Source: an uncultured Flavobacteriales bacterium (GTDB lineage Bacteria > Bacteroidota > Bacteroidia > Flavobacteriales_D > Sanyastnellaceae). From it: a DNA stretch of 64,000 nt. The stretch is taken from NCBI GenBank assembly GCA_905478795.1, contig CAJQJX010000016.1, forward strand, positions 20,139-84,138, in the 5' to 3' direction. Below are positions 51,341 to 59,609 of the stretch, piece after piece. A program made the position numbers and the translations under genes. How positions within the stretch are numbered: the first letter of the stretch is position 1; each line of letters begins with the position of its first letter. The notes under the pieces were generated by a model. It saw only the letters and a list, made by a program, of their open reading frames with translations, was not told the origin of the DNA and ran no database searches.

Positions 51341-52474
51341 TCAGCGCCCCATCTGCCGAAGCAAAGCGGAGGGCACGCCTTGCTCGTGGACCATAACCCC
51401 AATGGTGTGGTGTCGGAAATAGGCCATGGAAACGAATTGCTCGCCACCGTAATCGTTCAAGGGTCCCCAAGAATTTTTGATCACGAAATAGCGGCGGCCT
51501 TGGACATCCGTGGCGCGTCCTACGATGTGCATCAAATGATCGTCTGTGGTCTCTTGGGCATCAAAAGCAGCTTGACGCATCTCTTGATCCACCGCGGGCT
51601 CCATGGGCATGGCGCCCAAGGTCTTCCATTCATCTTTGCGCTCCGCTGCAGCCGGCATGATGGCCCAGCCATCCAAAAACGAAAAGCCTTCGTTGCTCAC
51701 GTCCGCATCCCACGCTACCGTATATCCGTTGTCCAAAGCATGGTGCACTGTGGCCTCAAGATCGTCGAGCGGCACGTTCCAAAAAGCACCTTCCGCGTGG
51801 TTGTCGGGCACCTCCAAAATGAAGGGCGCCCCAAAAGGGTGGTGCGTAAATGAAGACATCGTGACGTAAGCATCGGGGTCAATGCCCATGGCGTCTCTAA
51901 ACGAAGCAGGGGTGTATGAAACGCCCTGGTAGTTGAACGATGTGGGCAGCGCCCCGAGCTCCTCATTGAGCAAGGCTTCCACCTCATCAAGACTCCCTGG
52001 CCTCACCCCTTCTGAAGCCTTGACCAACTTTTTGGCCATCGACGTGAGCTTTCGGTCCAGTGCTCCGTGATCATGTCCATTGGCCCCTTCCCCCCCGTTG
52101 TAAACGGACTGTGGAACCACACCAAAAACCGCGGCAGCATGGGTCACATCATGGGACAACCCTCCAGGGCCAAACTGGTGGTGGCCCTGATAACGCACAT
52201 AACGCGCCACTTTTTCCGGGTAGATCACCCGCACACTCGCCATCTCACTGAAGTCATGCAGTTCACCCGTGATCCGGTGGGCTTCAGACTCCAAAAAACT
52301 CGTGGTGCAAAAGCTCCAACATGTTCCTGTATTGCCTTGACTGATGACTGCCGTAGCCGCCAGGTCAACCTCAATGACAGGCGCCTGTGCCGAAGCCAAC
52401 GCGCCGAAAAAATACACCGCACCCAAGGTGCTGGCCCTGGAACATTGCTGCAGGAGAATCGCCTTAAAATCCAT
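51341..52474 (-). CDS. Secreted papain-like cysteine peptidase (C1, bleomycin-hydrolase type)
   Basis: 377 residues from ATG 52474; the frame is open 15 codons further upstream. A signal peptide ends near ASAQ (30). The peptidase domain starts almost at once, with no propeptide: oxyanion Gln46 and nucleophile Cys52 in SQGNTGTCWSFCTTSF, His313 in DDHLMHIVG, and Asn334 in VIKNSWG. The His context resembles bleomycin hydrolase (C1B) rather than cathepsins. The lack of a propeptide and the long middle insert also fit C1B-like bacterial enzymes. It probably trims peptides in the periplasm or outside the cell. The next minus-strand gene, encoding the giant BNR protein, starts 110 bases downstream. 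Confidence 0.88.
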   Translation of the reverse strand: MDFKAILLQQCSRASTLGAVYFFGALASAQAPVIEVDLAATAVISQGNTGTCWSFCTTSFLESEAHRITGELHDFSEMASVRVIYPEKVARYVRYQGHHQFGPGGLSHDVTHAAAVFGVVPQSVYNGGEGANGHDHGALDRKLTSMAKKLVKASEGVRPGSLDEVEALLNEELGALPTSFNYQGVSYTPASFRDAMGIDPDAYVTMSSFTHHPFGAPFILEVPDNHAEGAFWNVPLDDLEATVHHALDNGYTVAWDADVSNEGFSFLDGWAIMPAAAERKDEWKTLGAMPMEPAVDQEMRQAAFDAQETTDDHLMHIVGRATDVQGRRYFVIKNSWGPLNDYGGEQFVSMAYFRHHTIGVMVHEQGVPSALLRQMGR

Positions 52475-52615
52475 CCCCACAAGATACACGGCGCTCGGGC
52501 TGCAACATGTGCAAGGCATGAAAACCTCCGCCTAGGGCCGGTCAAAAATCGAGGGCAAGTTCACCCGCACCATCGTCAGGGCTGAGCCACTGGCCGGTCC
52601 ACCATCCGGTGGGAT

Positions 52616-53185
52616 TTACAGGCCTTCGCGCAGGGGCTCGATCTCGTCGAGGTTCCGCTCAACGTCAACACGCAAGACATTATTGGCCAGACTAAACAAG
52701 ACATATTGAGACACCAACGATATCAAGTCGATGACCTCCGAATCGCTCAACTCCCCCCTGTACCGCGACCATGATGCGTCACTGACATTGCGGTGCAACA
52801 CCATCTCATCGGTCAAGGCGAGCAAAGCCGTTTCTCGGCTGCCAAAGCCCTTGCCAAGGGGAATTTCGCGCACAGCGTCAAGCTCGGACTGAGAAACCCC
52901 AAACTCCTGCGCAACAGGAACATGGTGCTTCCAAACATAGTTGCAGTCGTAATGAAGGGCCATCCGCAGGATCACGAGCTCTTGCTCGCGAACGGTAAAA
53001 CCCATATCCAACTTTGAAGAGACCCAATGCTCCAAGAAGGCACCGAGTGTATCCGGGTTGTGCATCAACATACCCAAAACATGGCGGGGCGCATAGCGGC
53101 CTTTCAGCCCATCACCGGGAATGCGCTGCAAGGTATCGAGCCACTCTTGGCGCATGTCGTCGACATTCTGAGGATCTATTCTCAT
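52616..53185 (-). CDS. Carboxymuconolactone-decarboxylase (AhpD-like) family protein
   Basis: 189 residues from ATG 53185. The frame is open for 45 more codons upstream, but homology starts only with MRIDPQNVDD. The family block EQELVILRMALHYDCNYVW (about 87-105), followed by KHHVPVAQEFGVS, matches the CMD signature. The AhpD-type C-x-x-C pair is absent; a single Cys is in that position (DCNYVWKH). Such Cys-poor CMD proteins have no assigned chemistry; proposals include peroxidase-like or hydrolytic roles. A DoxX-like membrane gene ends 103 bases upstream on the same strand, a pairing often seen in redox-related loci. Confidence 0.82.
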   Translation of the reverse strand: MRIDPQNVDDMRQEWLDTLQRIPGDGLKGRYAPRHVLGMLMHNPDTLGAFLEHWVSSKLDMGFTVREQELVILRMALHYDCNYVWKHHVPVAQEFGVSQSELDAVREIPLGKGFGSRETALLALTDEMVLHRNVSDASWSRYRGELSDSEVIDLISLVSQYVLFSLANNVLRVDVERNLDEIEPLREGL

Positions 53186-53288
53186 GGCATTGATTTGGAT
53201 GGGGCATCCTCCATTGAAGCGCCTTTGTCGCAGACGGCCCACACCGTCCAAAGCACCTCCAATGACACCAACCCTCTTCTGACCGAAG

Positions 53289-53678
53289 TCAAGCAGACTT
53301 GAGCCTGTCCTTGCGGGCAAAAGCCACCACGGCCCCCATCAGGAACAGCACGATGTTGGGCGTGAATGGTTCACCTCGGCCAATGTGGGTATACGCTGCG
53401 CCCATCATGACACAAGCCAGCCCCACAGCAAAAACGGACGTCCACTTTTGAAGGCTTCCAACAAAGAAAGAAAGGCCCAACCCCAGAGCGAAGATGAATT
53501 CTGTGGCCCCGATAGCCATGATGGCCCCTTCGGAAAAATCCAAGGCCCACCCCATGCTGGGGTCTTGGGTCAACTCAGCATAAGGTGTGATCACCTTCAT
53601 CGTTCCTGCTCCCATGAAAGCCAGGGAGAGCACGCCTTGAAGCCCCATAATGGCGGCGTTTGAAATTTTTGAATTCAT
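53289..53678 (-). CDS. DoxX-like small membrane protein
   Basis: 129 residues from ATG 53678; a start six codons earlier is in frame. Four transmembrane helices are visible: GLQGVLSLAFMGAGTMKVI, AIMAIGATEFIFALGLGLSF, TSVFAVGLACVMMGAAYTHI and IVLFLMGAVVAFA. The GxxK after the first helix (GAGTMKVI) is typical of the DoxX/DoxX-like group. Members take part in thiol or quinone-linked redox processes, but most are uncharacterised. It precedes the CMD-family gene on the same strand and is divergent from the choice-of-anchor B gene. Confidence 0.78.
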   Translation of the reverse strand: MNSKISNAAIMGLQGVLSLAFMGAGTMKVITPYAELTQDPSMGWALDFSEGAIMAIGATEFIFALGLGLSFFVGSLQKWTSVFAVGLACVMMGAAYTHIGRGEPFTPNIVLFLMGAVVAFARKDRLKSA

Positions 53679-53791
53679 ACAATCAATTTGGGTCAATCTA
53701 AGCCGAACAGCCAGCCTTTGGATTCATCTACATGAAGAAAGCGCCGTGATGCACTTGAGGCCCCTCCTCTACATCCAGACTTTAGCCGGCT

Positions 53792-53799
53792 TACTTTCG
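53792..53799 (+). promoter_or_regulatory. Possible -7 box right before the 53804 gene
   Basis: TACTTTCG is one base off TAnnTTTG and ends 4 bases before the ATG, which would yield a leaderless or near-leaderless transcript, as also suggested at 3014. Confidence 0.28.
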
Positions 53800-53803
53800 C
53801 GAC

Positions 53804-55996
53804 ATGTTGACACCTCTTCGCTCCTCGCTCTGCGTCCTTTCCATCTTGACTTGCTCTACTCTCATGGGGCAAACGCCCTGTGTCAATGGCATGGCCGGTG
53901 GTTTCCCTTGCGAAAACGTCGACCTCTTATCTGTGATGGACATGAGCGAAGCCGGAGGTGGCAGCAACATGAATGACATCTGGGGGTGGACAGACCCCAC
54001 CGACAGCACGGAATATGTCTTGCTGGGGAGGTCCAACGGAACGTCTTTTATAGACATCTCCGACCCGATCAACCCTGTACTGATTGCCGACTTGCCCACA
54101 CAAACCACAAGCTCACTTTGGCGAGACATTAAGGTCCACGACAACCATGCCTTCATTGTCGCAGAAGCTGGTGGGCATGGCATGCAAGTGGTCGACCTCA
54201 GCCAACTGGCGGGCATTGAGAATCCACCGGTTACGATTCAGGCCGATACCGTCTACACAGGTTTTGGCAATGCTCACAACATTGTGGTGAACGAGAGCAC
54301 AGGGCGCGCATACGGTGTGGGCACCAGCACCTTCGATGGCGGACTCCACATTGTGGACATCAACGACCCTTTGAACCCGACGCTCATTGGGGAGTTTTCC
54401 GGTGATGGCTATACCCATGACGCCCAAGTGGTGTCCTACGTTGGCCCAGACGTCAATTTCGAGGGCAAAGAGATCGCCTTTTGCTGCAATGAAAACACCG
54501 TCACGATTGTAGATGTGACCAACCCACAGGATGCCACGCTGATCAGCGCCACTGGATACGCCAACTCCAACTACACCCACCAAGGCTGGCTGACAGAAGA
54601 CCACCAGTATTTCATCAGCAACGATGAACTCGACGAACAAAACCTAGGGGTCAATACCACGTCCTTTATCTGGGACGTGTCAGACCTGAGCGCCCCCATT
54701 CTCGTGGGCACCTTCGTGTCGACCTCCACCGCCATTGACCACAACATGTACGTTCGCGACACGCTGGTCTACCAATCGAACTACCGCGCAGGTTTGCGCA
54801 TCCTGAGCACCGCAGCAATTGACAACGGCGCCTTGGAAGAGGTCGCCTTCTTTGACCTTTTTCCCAACAACGACGCACCACAGTTCAGCGGAACCTGGTC
54901 GAACTACCCCTACTTCCCTTCTGGAGTCATCGCCGTATCCCATATGGGTGAAGGCCTGTTCCTGTTGCAACTCTCTGGCGCCATGAGCGATGCCGGCTGT
55001 ACAGACCCCACCGCCTGCAATTTTGACCCCACTGCATTGGAAGACAACGGCACCTGCCTGGGCTTCAATGAATGCGGAGACTGTGAAGGCAGCCCATTGT
55101 ACTGCGTGGGCTGCACCGATGAGGCTTCGTGCAATTATTCAGTCGTGGCGACCATTGACGATGGCTCTTGCTTTGAACTGGATGCGCCGGAGGCACAATC
55201 CGCTGTGCAGACCACTGAACCTATTGCATTCTCAGTGTCCACCAATGCGCATTGGTTCGACAGCGAAACGGCCCCAGACCCTGTGTTTATTGGCGCGACC
55301 TACACCATGCCCTTCGAAGCCTTTGACCAAACCATCTGGGTCGCCAACTCCAACGGGGAATACGACGCCATGGGTGGAAAAGCAGCCCCTGACTTCAACA
55401 ATGGGCAGCACCACACAAACAACGCCAACTGGCTGCTCTTCGACGTGTACGAAGAGGTGCTCTTCGAGTCCGTTGAGGTGTATTCAGAGGGCGGTGGCTC
55501 TCAGACCATCGACATCATCAATTCAAGCGGAGAGCTGGCGTTTAGCGCTGTTCAAGAGCTGACTTCCGGTCTCAATGTCTTTGTGCTCAATGCTGAGCTC
55601 CCAGCCGGCGAAGGCTACGAAATACGTTCAGGCAACGCAGAGCCCTTGTTGTGGCGCGATGACAATGGTGCCGACGTCAACTACCCCTACGATATTGGAG
55701 GGCTAGCCAGCATCACCAGCACGACCATAGAAGGTGACAATCAGTACACGTATTACTACTTCTACTACAACTGGAAGATGTCTTCGCTCAACCCCTGCCT
55801 CTCTGAGCGGGTTGAGTTCTCCGTCACGACAGAAGAGGTTTCTGGAATGGGCGAATTGTTGCCCCAAAATGACCGGAAACTTCTGAAGATCATTGACGTT
55901 ACGGGCCGGGAAATCAAGGAGGCCAGCAACCAATTGCACTTCATGATTTTCTCCGACGGATCGGTACAAAAGCGGTTGCTGATCGACCGTCAATAA
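53804..55996 (+). CDS. Secreted choice-of-anchor B family protein (LVIVD-type repeats)
   Basis: 730 residues with a signal peptide (about 1-22). Residues about 40-395 are a beta-propeller of LVIVD-like repeats: TSFIDISDPINPVLIADL, GGLHIVDINDPLNPTLIGEF, VTIVDVTNPQDATLISAT and FIWDVSDLSAPILVGTF. Conserved family blocks such as DIWGWTD, WRDIKVHDNHAFIVAE and FGNAHNIVV are visible. Two Cys-bounded motifs follow (GCTDPTACNFDPTALE... and GCTDEASCNYSVVATI...), then a jelly-roll-like domain (about 460-660). The last 45 residues (LLPQNDRKLLKIIDVTGREI...) look like the second half of a T9SS type A domain, although the usual PNP start is missing. The propeller probably binds other proteins or carbohydrates. 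Confidence 0.8.
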   Translation: MLTPLRSSLCVLSILTCSTLMGQTPCVNGMAGGFPCENVDLLSVMDMSEAGGGSNMNDIWGWTDPTDSTEYVLLGRSNGTSFIDISDPINPVLIADLPTQTTSSLWRDIKVHDNHAFIVAEAGGHGMQVVDLSQLAGIENPPVTIQADTVYTGFGNAHNIVVNESTGRAYGVGTSTFDGGLHIVDINDPLNPTLIGEFSGDGYTHDAQVVSYVGPDVNFEGKEIAFCCNENTVTIVDVTNPQDATLISATGYANSNYTHQGWLTEDHQYFISNDELDEQNLGVNTTSFIWDVSDLSAPILVGTFVSTSTAIDHNMYVRDTLVYQSNYRAGLRILSTAAIDNGALEEVAFFDLFPNNDAPQFSGTWSNYPYFPSGVIAVSHMGEGLFLLQLSGAMSDAGCTDPTACNFDPTALEDNGTCLGFNECGDCEGSPLYCVGCTDEASCNYSVVATIDDGSCFELDAPEAQSAVQTTEPIAFSVSTNAHWFDSETAPDPVFIGATYTMPFEAFDQTIWVANSNGEYDAMGGKAAPDFNNGQHHTNNANWLLFDVYEEVLFESVEVYSEGGGSQTIDIINSSGELAFSAVQELTSGLNVFVLNAELPAGEGYEIRSGNAEPLLWRDDNGADVNYPYDIGGLASITSTTIEGDNQYTYYYFYYNWKMSSLNPCLSERVEFSVTTEEVSGMGELLPQNDRKLLKIIDVTGREIKEASNQLHFMIFSDGSVQKRLLIDRQ

Positions 55997-56145
55997 TCCA
56001 ACAAAGCCAAGCGGTCTGAAAAGCCCCATGCACGGCAACGTGTTCGCCCCCCATGTTCTATGCGCTAGAGCTGCCGCAGGGAACACGCCATCTAGAATTC
56101 TAATACTGAGGCCAACTAAAGCACAAAAAAGGTGGTTGAAAAGAC

Positions 56146-56153
56146 TACTTTTG
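56146..56153 (+). promoter_or_regulatory. Bacteroidota -7 box for the RimB-RimK fusion gene
   Basis: TACTTTTG matches TAnnTTTG exactly, 25 bases before the ATG at 56179. No perfect -33 TTG was found at the usual distance. The 182-base gap before it shows nothing else. Confidence 0.5.
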
Positions 56154-56178
56154 CGCGACTTTTTTCAAACTCAGAGAC

Positions 56179-57540
56179 ATGAACGTCGTAGGTAGCGTCG
56201 AATGGTGCCGGTTCCAAAAATTGGGGGTGCCCGCGGTCAAGGCAAGGGTAGATTCTGGTGCAAAGACTTCCACCATCCAAGCCAACCGAATCAAGACCTT
56301 CATCAAGGACGGTCAGGAATGGGTCAAATTTGAAATCAACCCCATCCAAGACAATCGAAGCATCGTCATCAGCTGCGAAGAGCGGGTGACCGGACGGAAG
56401 CTGATCAAAAACACATCGGGCATTTCCGAAGAGCGCCTCGTCTTCCAGACCTCCATGAAGCTGGGCGAGCAGATCTTCAACGTGGACCTCACCCTCGCGA
56501 ACCGCGACTCCATGGAATTCCGCATGCTCCTTGGACGGGATGCCTTCAAGGACAAATTCTTGGTAGACGTATCGCGCGAATTTGCCCAAGGTGAAATCTC
56601 AGACGAGGAACTGACCCGTCTCTATCGCTCTTTCGCCGAAGAGAAAAACGGGCTCCGCATAGGCCTGCTCGCCTCCAACCCCAAGCTTTACAGCAACAAG
56701 CGGATCATGGAAGCCGGTGAAGCCCGCGGACATGAGATGGTGTTCCTGAACGTGGAACATGCCTATATGAAGTTGGACGTTCATTCGCCCGAAATCAGAT
56801 ACCGCGGAGGCAACATCCTCAACCAATTTGACGCCATCATTCCACGGATCAAGCCCGCCGTCACCTTTTACGGATGTGCCCTTCTCCGGCAATTCAAGCA
56901 TTTGGGCGTGTACTGCCTGAATTCTGCAGATGCCATCACCCAATCGCGGGACAAACTCTTCGCCTCCCTTCTGTTTTCAGAGAACGACATCAACATTCCC
57001 ATCACGGGTTTCGCTAAGTCGCCCATGGACACCAAGGACCTCATCCGCATGGTCAATGGGGCCCCCTTGATCATCAAACTCCTGGAATCCACCCAGGGGC
57101 GCGGCGTGGTCCTGGCAGAAACCAACAAAGCAGCGGAAAGCGTCATCAACGCCTTCAAGTCGGTGAAGACCAACATCCTCGTTCAGGAGTTCATCAAAGA
57201 AGCCAACGGGCAAGACATCCGCTGCTTCGTGGTAAATGGCAGGGTCGTCGCGGCCATGCAGCGCCAAGCCGAGAAGGGAGAATTCCGGGCGAACATTCAC
57301 CAAGGTGGTCAAGCCTCCCTCATCAAGATTACTGCCGAAGAAAGGAAACTGGCACTCAAGGCGACCAAGGTGCTCAATCTCGCGGTGGCCGGCGTGGACA
57401 TCATCCGTTCCAACAAGGGGCCACTCCTGCTCGAAGTGAATTCTTCACCCGGGTTGGAAGGCATAGAAAAAGCCACGGGCACAGACATCGCCAATACGAT
57501 GATTCAGGCCATCGAACGCAAGCTCAAATTCACAGTCTGA
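56179..57540 (+). CDS. rimK: Fusion of RimB-type retropepsin-like domain and RimK-type ATP-grasp glutamate ligase
   Basis: 453 residues. The N-terminal part (about 1-150) belongs to the RimB/'ATP-dependent zinc protease' group with a single retropepsin-like catalytic motif RVDSGAKTS (Asp25) and a closing [10 protein letters not shown]. The rest (about 158-453) is a RimK-like ATP-grasp enzyme: [77 protein letters not shown], and the metal-binding [15 protein letters not shown]. RimK adds glutamates to ribosomal protein S6 or related acceptors, and in Pseudomonas a separate RimB modulates it. Here both are one polypeptide, with a 10-20 residue linker, so ligase and protease-like activity would be locked one to one. 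Cytoplasmic. Confidence 0.9.
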   Translation: MNVVGSVEWCRFQKLGVPAVKARVDSGAKTSTIQANRIKTFIKDGQEWVKFEINPIQDNRSIVISCEERVTGRKLIKNTSGISEERLVFQTSMKLGEQIFNVDLTLANRDSMEFRMLLGRDAFKDKFLVDVSREFAQGEISDEELTRLYRSFAEEKNGLRIGLLASNPKLYSNKRIMEAGEARGHEMVFLNVEHAYMKLDVHSPEIRYRGGNILNQFDAIIPRIKPAVTFYGCALLRQFKHLGVYCLNSADAITQSRDKLFASLLFSENDINIPITGFAKSPMDTKDLIRMVNGAPLIIKLLESTQGRGVVLAETNKAAESVINAFKSVKTNILVQEFIKEANGQDIRCFVVNGRVVAAMQRQAEKGEFRANIHQGGQASLIKITAEERKLALKATKVLNLAVAGVDIIRSNKGPLLLEVNSSPGLEGIEKATGTDIANTMIQAIERKLKFTV

Positions 57541-57558
57541 CAACCGCTGAACCTGGAA

Positions 57559-58713
57559 TCAGGGTGCATCTTGCAGGCAGCGGACGGAGTAGCCGTTGCC
57601 GCGGTCCGAGTAAGAGGAATGGAGGCTGTTGCTGTTGAACTTCAGCTCCCGGTATCGGGCCAGGCTGGCGTAAGGCGTGGAAGTCCAGAAGAATGCATTC
57701 TCCCCGGCTAGGCTGAAGTAGCCGCTGCTCTCGCTGCGTTTGCCGCCCGGAGGGCCCGAGAATCCACTGGTATTGGTGCCCTGTCCGTTGTAGTTCCACC
57801 CTGAGGTGGTCTTCATCTTCTCTCCCGCGACGGGATACCCGCCCAAGGCAGAGCCCAGGGCGTAGAACTCGCTATCGGTGGGCACATGCCAGCCCTCGGG
57901 GCAGAGGGATCTGCTGTCGTTGACGGCGTACCAATTGTAGAGGCGGCCGTATTCTGCCAGGGCAACCACAGGGTCACAGGCGTCGATGTCGGGCGCATCC
58001 TCGGAACATCCGTCCTCCTGGCCGAAGATGATGGTCGCGCCGGTCGAGGTCGACCCCCATTGGTTGTCGTTGAGGTTGGCGGGGATGGGGTCGCCGTTGG
58101 CGTATTCCAAGCTCTGCACATTCTCTGCGAACCAGCATTGATCGCCGATTTCCACAGTCGCATAATCATACCCGCCGAAGGCCACCGGATCGCCACACGG
58201 AGGGGGTGGCGGCGGACAGGTGAATTCAAAGGTCGTATCGGCTCCCACCTCGAACACATACCAGGTGTCAATGGCTTCGGCGTAGACGCTATCATACTGG
58301 ATGGTGATGTCCACGATGATCACTTCCGTAGGACCTGGGCCATTGCACACACCGCACGCATCCAACGCCCCCTCGCAGGTGTCCTGGTCATCACAGATGC
58401 CATCGTCGTCGCTGTCTCCCGTGCAGCCACCGGCACAAACACCGAGCGCATCGAGGTAGGAACAGGTCTCGGTAGGGTTCGCCATGAAATTGCATGCCGT
58501 GGAGTCCGTGCACAAATCCAAGCTGTCCCATGTCCCGTCATCGTCCCCGTCGCTGTCACCAAAAAGTCCAAGCAAATCCAGCAAATCACCAATGGCCACC
58601 ACACCATCGCCATTGCCATCGTAAGGATTGGGACACGCAGTCTGAGCCTGGAGCACGCCGACAGACATCAAGGCAAAACCAAATAGAACCCTCCTAACAG
58701 TCAAACGGGACAT
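57559..58713 (-). CDS. Secreted FISUMP-domain protein with dockerin-like and Cys-rich linker
   Basis: 384 residues with a signal peptide ending near LQAQ (24). A dockerin-like loop follows (about 27-52; PYDGNGDGVVAIGDLLDLLG), then thrombospondin-type-3-like calcium segments (DSDGDDDG, GDSDDDGICDDQDTC) and a Cys-bounded motif (CTDSTACNFMANPTE). Residues about 175-384 are a FISUMP domain (Fibrobacter succinogenes major paralogous domain): FGGYDYATVEIGDQCWFAEN, YGRLYNWYAVNDSR, LCPEGWHVPTDSEFYALG, and a closing GYSVRCLQDA. These domains share features with formylglycine-generating-enzyme-like folds, are usually exported, and have no known enzymatic role. No T9SS domain. Convergent with the RimB-RimK gene, 18 bases apart. 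Confidence 0.85.
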   Translation of the reverse strand: MSRLTVRRVLFGFALMSVGVLQAQTACPNPYDGNGDGVVAIGDLLDLLGLFGDSDGDDDGTWDSLDLCTDSTACNFMANPTETCSYLDALGVCAGGCTGDSDDDGICDDQDTCEGALDACGVCNGPGPTEVIIVDITIQYDSVYAEAIDTWYVFEVGADTTFEFTCPPPPPPCGDPVAFGGYDYATVEIGDQCWFAENVQSLEYANGDPIPANLNDNQWGSTSTGATIIFGQEDGCSEDAPDIDACDPVVALAEYGRLYNWYAVNDSRSLCPEGWHVPTDSEFYALGSALGGYPVAGEKMKTTSGWNYNGQGTNTSGFSGPPGGKRSESSGYFSLAGENAFFWTSTPYASLARYRELKFNSNSLHSSYSDRGNGYSVRCLQDAP

Positions 58714-58783
58714 CTACTTAAGATACGCCGCCCACGAAAAAGAGTCAAGCCCCTTCTCCTATCTAGAAATCAATCCCAAGGTC

Positions 58784-59395
58784 TCACTGGGCTTTGCCGA
58801 TACCGAGTCGAAGGCCTCCTGAGAAACGCAGACCATTTGGCGGCGGAAACAATGCGGTAGATTCCCAATAAGGCAGCGGGTATTCATCGTCGGCCCATGT
58901 GCAACCGGCATAACCGTCCAACACCAAACGGCCCAGACGCAATTGGTGTCCGATGTGGCACGTTACTCCCACAGAGGACCAGTCCGAATTATCAATCCAA
59001 CCCGTTTCCGTGGTGTACTCGGCCAAACCAAAGAAACCACCAAGAGAAATATAGGTCCCACTCAAAACCTCGCCACGATACAACCGCACTTGGGGCTCAC
59101 AAACAAACCCTTTCTTCCTCGCAGTCAAGGGCATATACCAAGGGTGTTCAGATTCCAAGAACACCTCTTTATTGAGATAATCCCACTCCACAGCCACACT
59201 CAGCCCTTTCGCGATGGGCTTCTCCAGACCCATTGAGTAACGACCTGCAAGGGGGTCGGACACGCTGACTTTGAGAATGGCCGCCTGCTGCGCCAACACA
59301 TTTGAACCCAAAAAACAGAAGAAAACCCCACAGAAGAGCTTTTTGACACATCTCGTCGCACACCAAACATCGCTCAGAATGAAAATGGATTTCAT
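58784..59395 (-). CDS. Small exported beta-barrel-like protein, unknown
   Basis: 203 residues from ATG 59395. The frame is open 27 codons further upstream, but the signal peptide (KKLFCGVFFCFLGSNVLAQ) is placed best from this start. The mature part alternates polar and hydrophobic residues (AILKVSVSDPLAGRYSMGLE, GLSVAVEWDYLNKEVFL, GTYISLGGFFGLAEYTTETG, GHQLRLGRLVLDGYAGC), as in small outer-membrane barrels of the DUF3575 type, but no diagnostic motif was found. The ATG is preceded by C7, and a GGGG-tgcag-CCCC stem and a GGATTCAATCC palindrome (59448-59458) lie 20-65 bases upstream, so the leader may be structured. It sits between the two FISUMP genes, on the same strand. Confidence 0.6.
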   Translation of the reverse strand: MKSIFILSDVWCATRCVKKLFCGVFFCFLGSNVLAQQAAILKVSVSDPLAGRYSMGLEKPIAKGLSVAVEWDYLNKEVFLESEHPWYMPLTARKKGFVCEPQVRLYRGEVLSGTYISLGGFFGLAEYTTETGWIDNSDWSSVGVTCHIGHQLRLGRLVLDGYAGCTWADDEYPLPYWESTALFPPPNGLRFSGGLRLGIGKAQ

Positions 59396-59609
59396 GGGGG
59401 GGTATTTGCTAAAGTGGGGTGCAGCCCCCTCTTTTTCCGAAATGGGTGGATTCAATCCAAATACAATTTCGCACATAAAAATGTGACCGGGCCCGACAGG
59501 TTCAGTCTGCCTCTTCTTTTAATGTGTCGAGGAAGTGCTCGCCGGGTTTGACGGCGTATCCTCCTTCAAATGCCATGCGAACAAGGCATGTCAATGCCTG
59601 TGCCGCACT

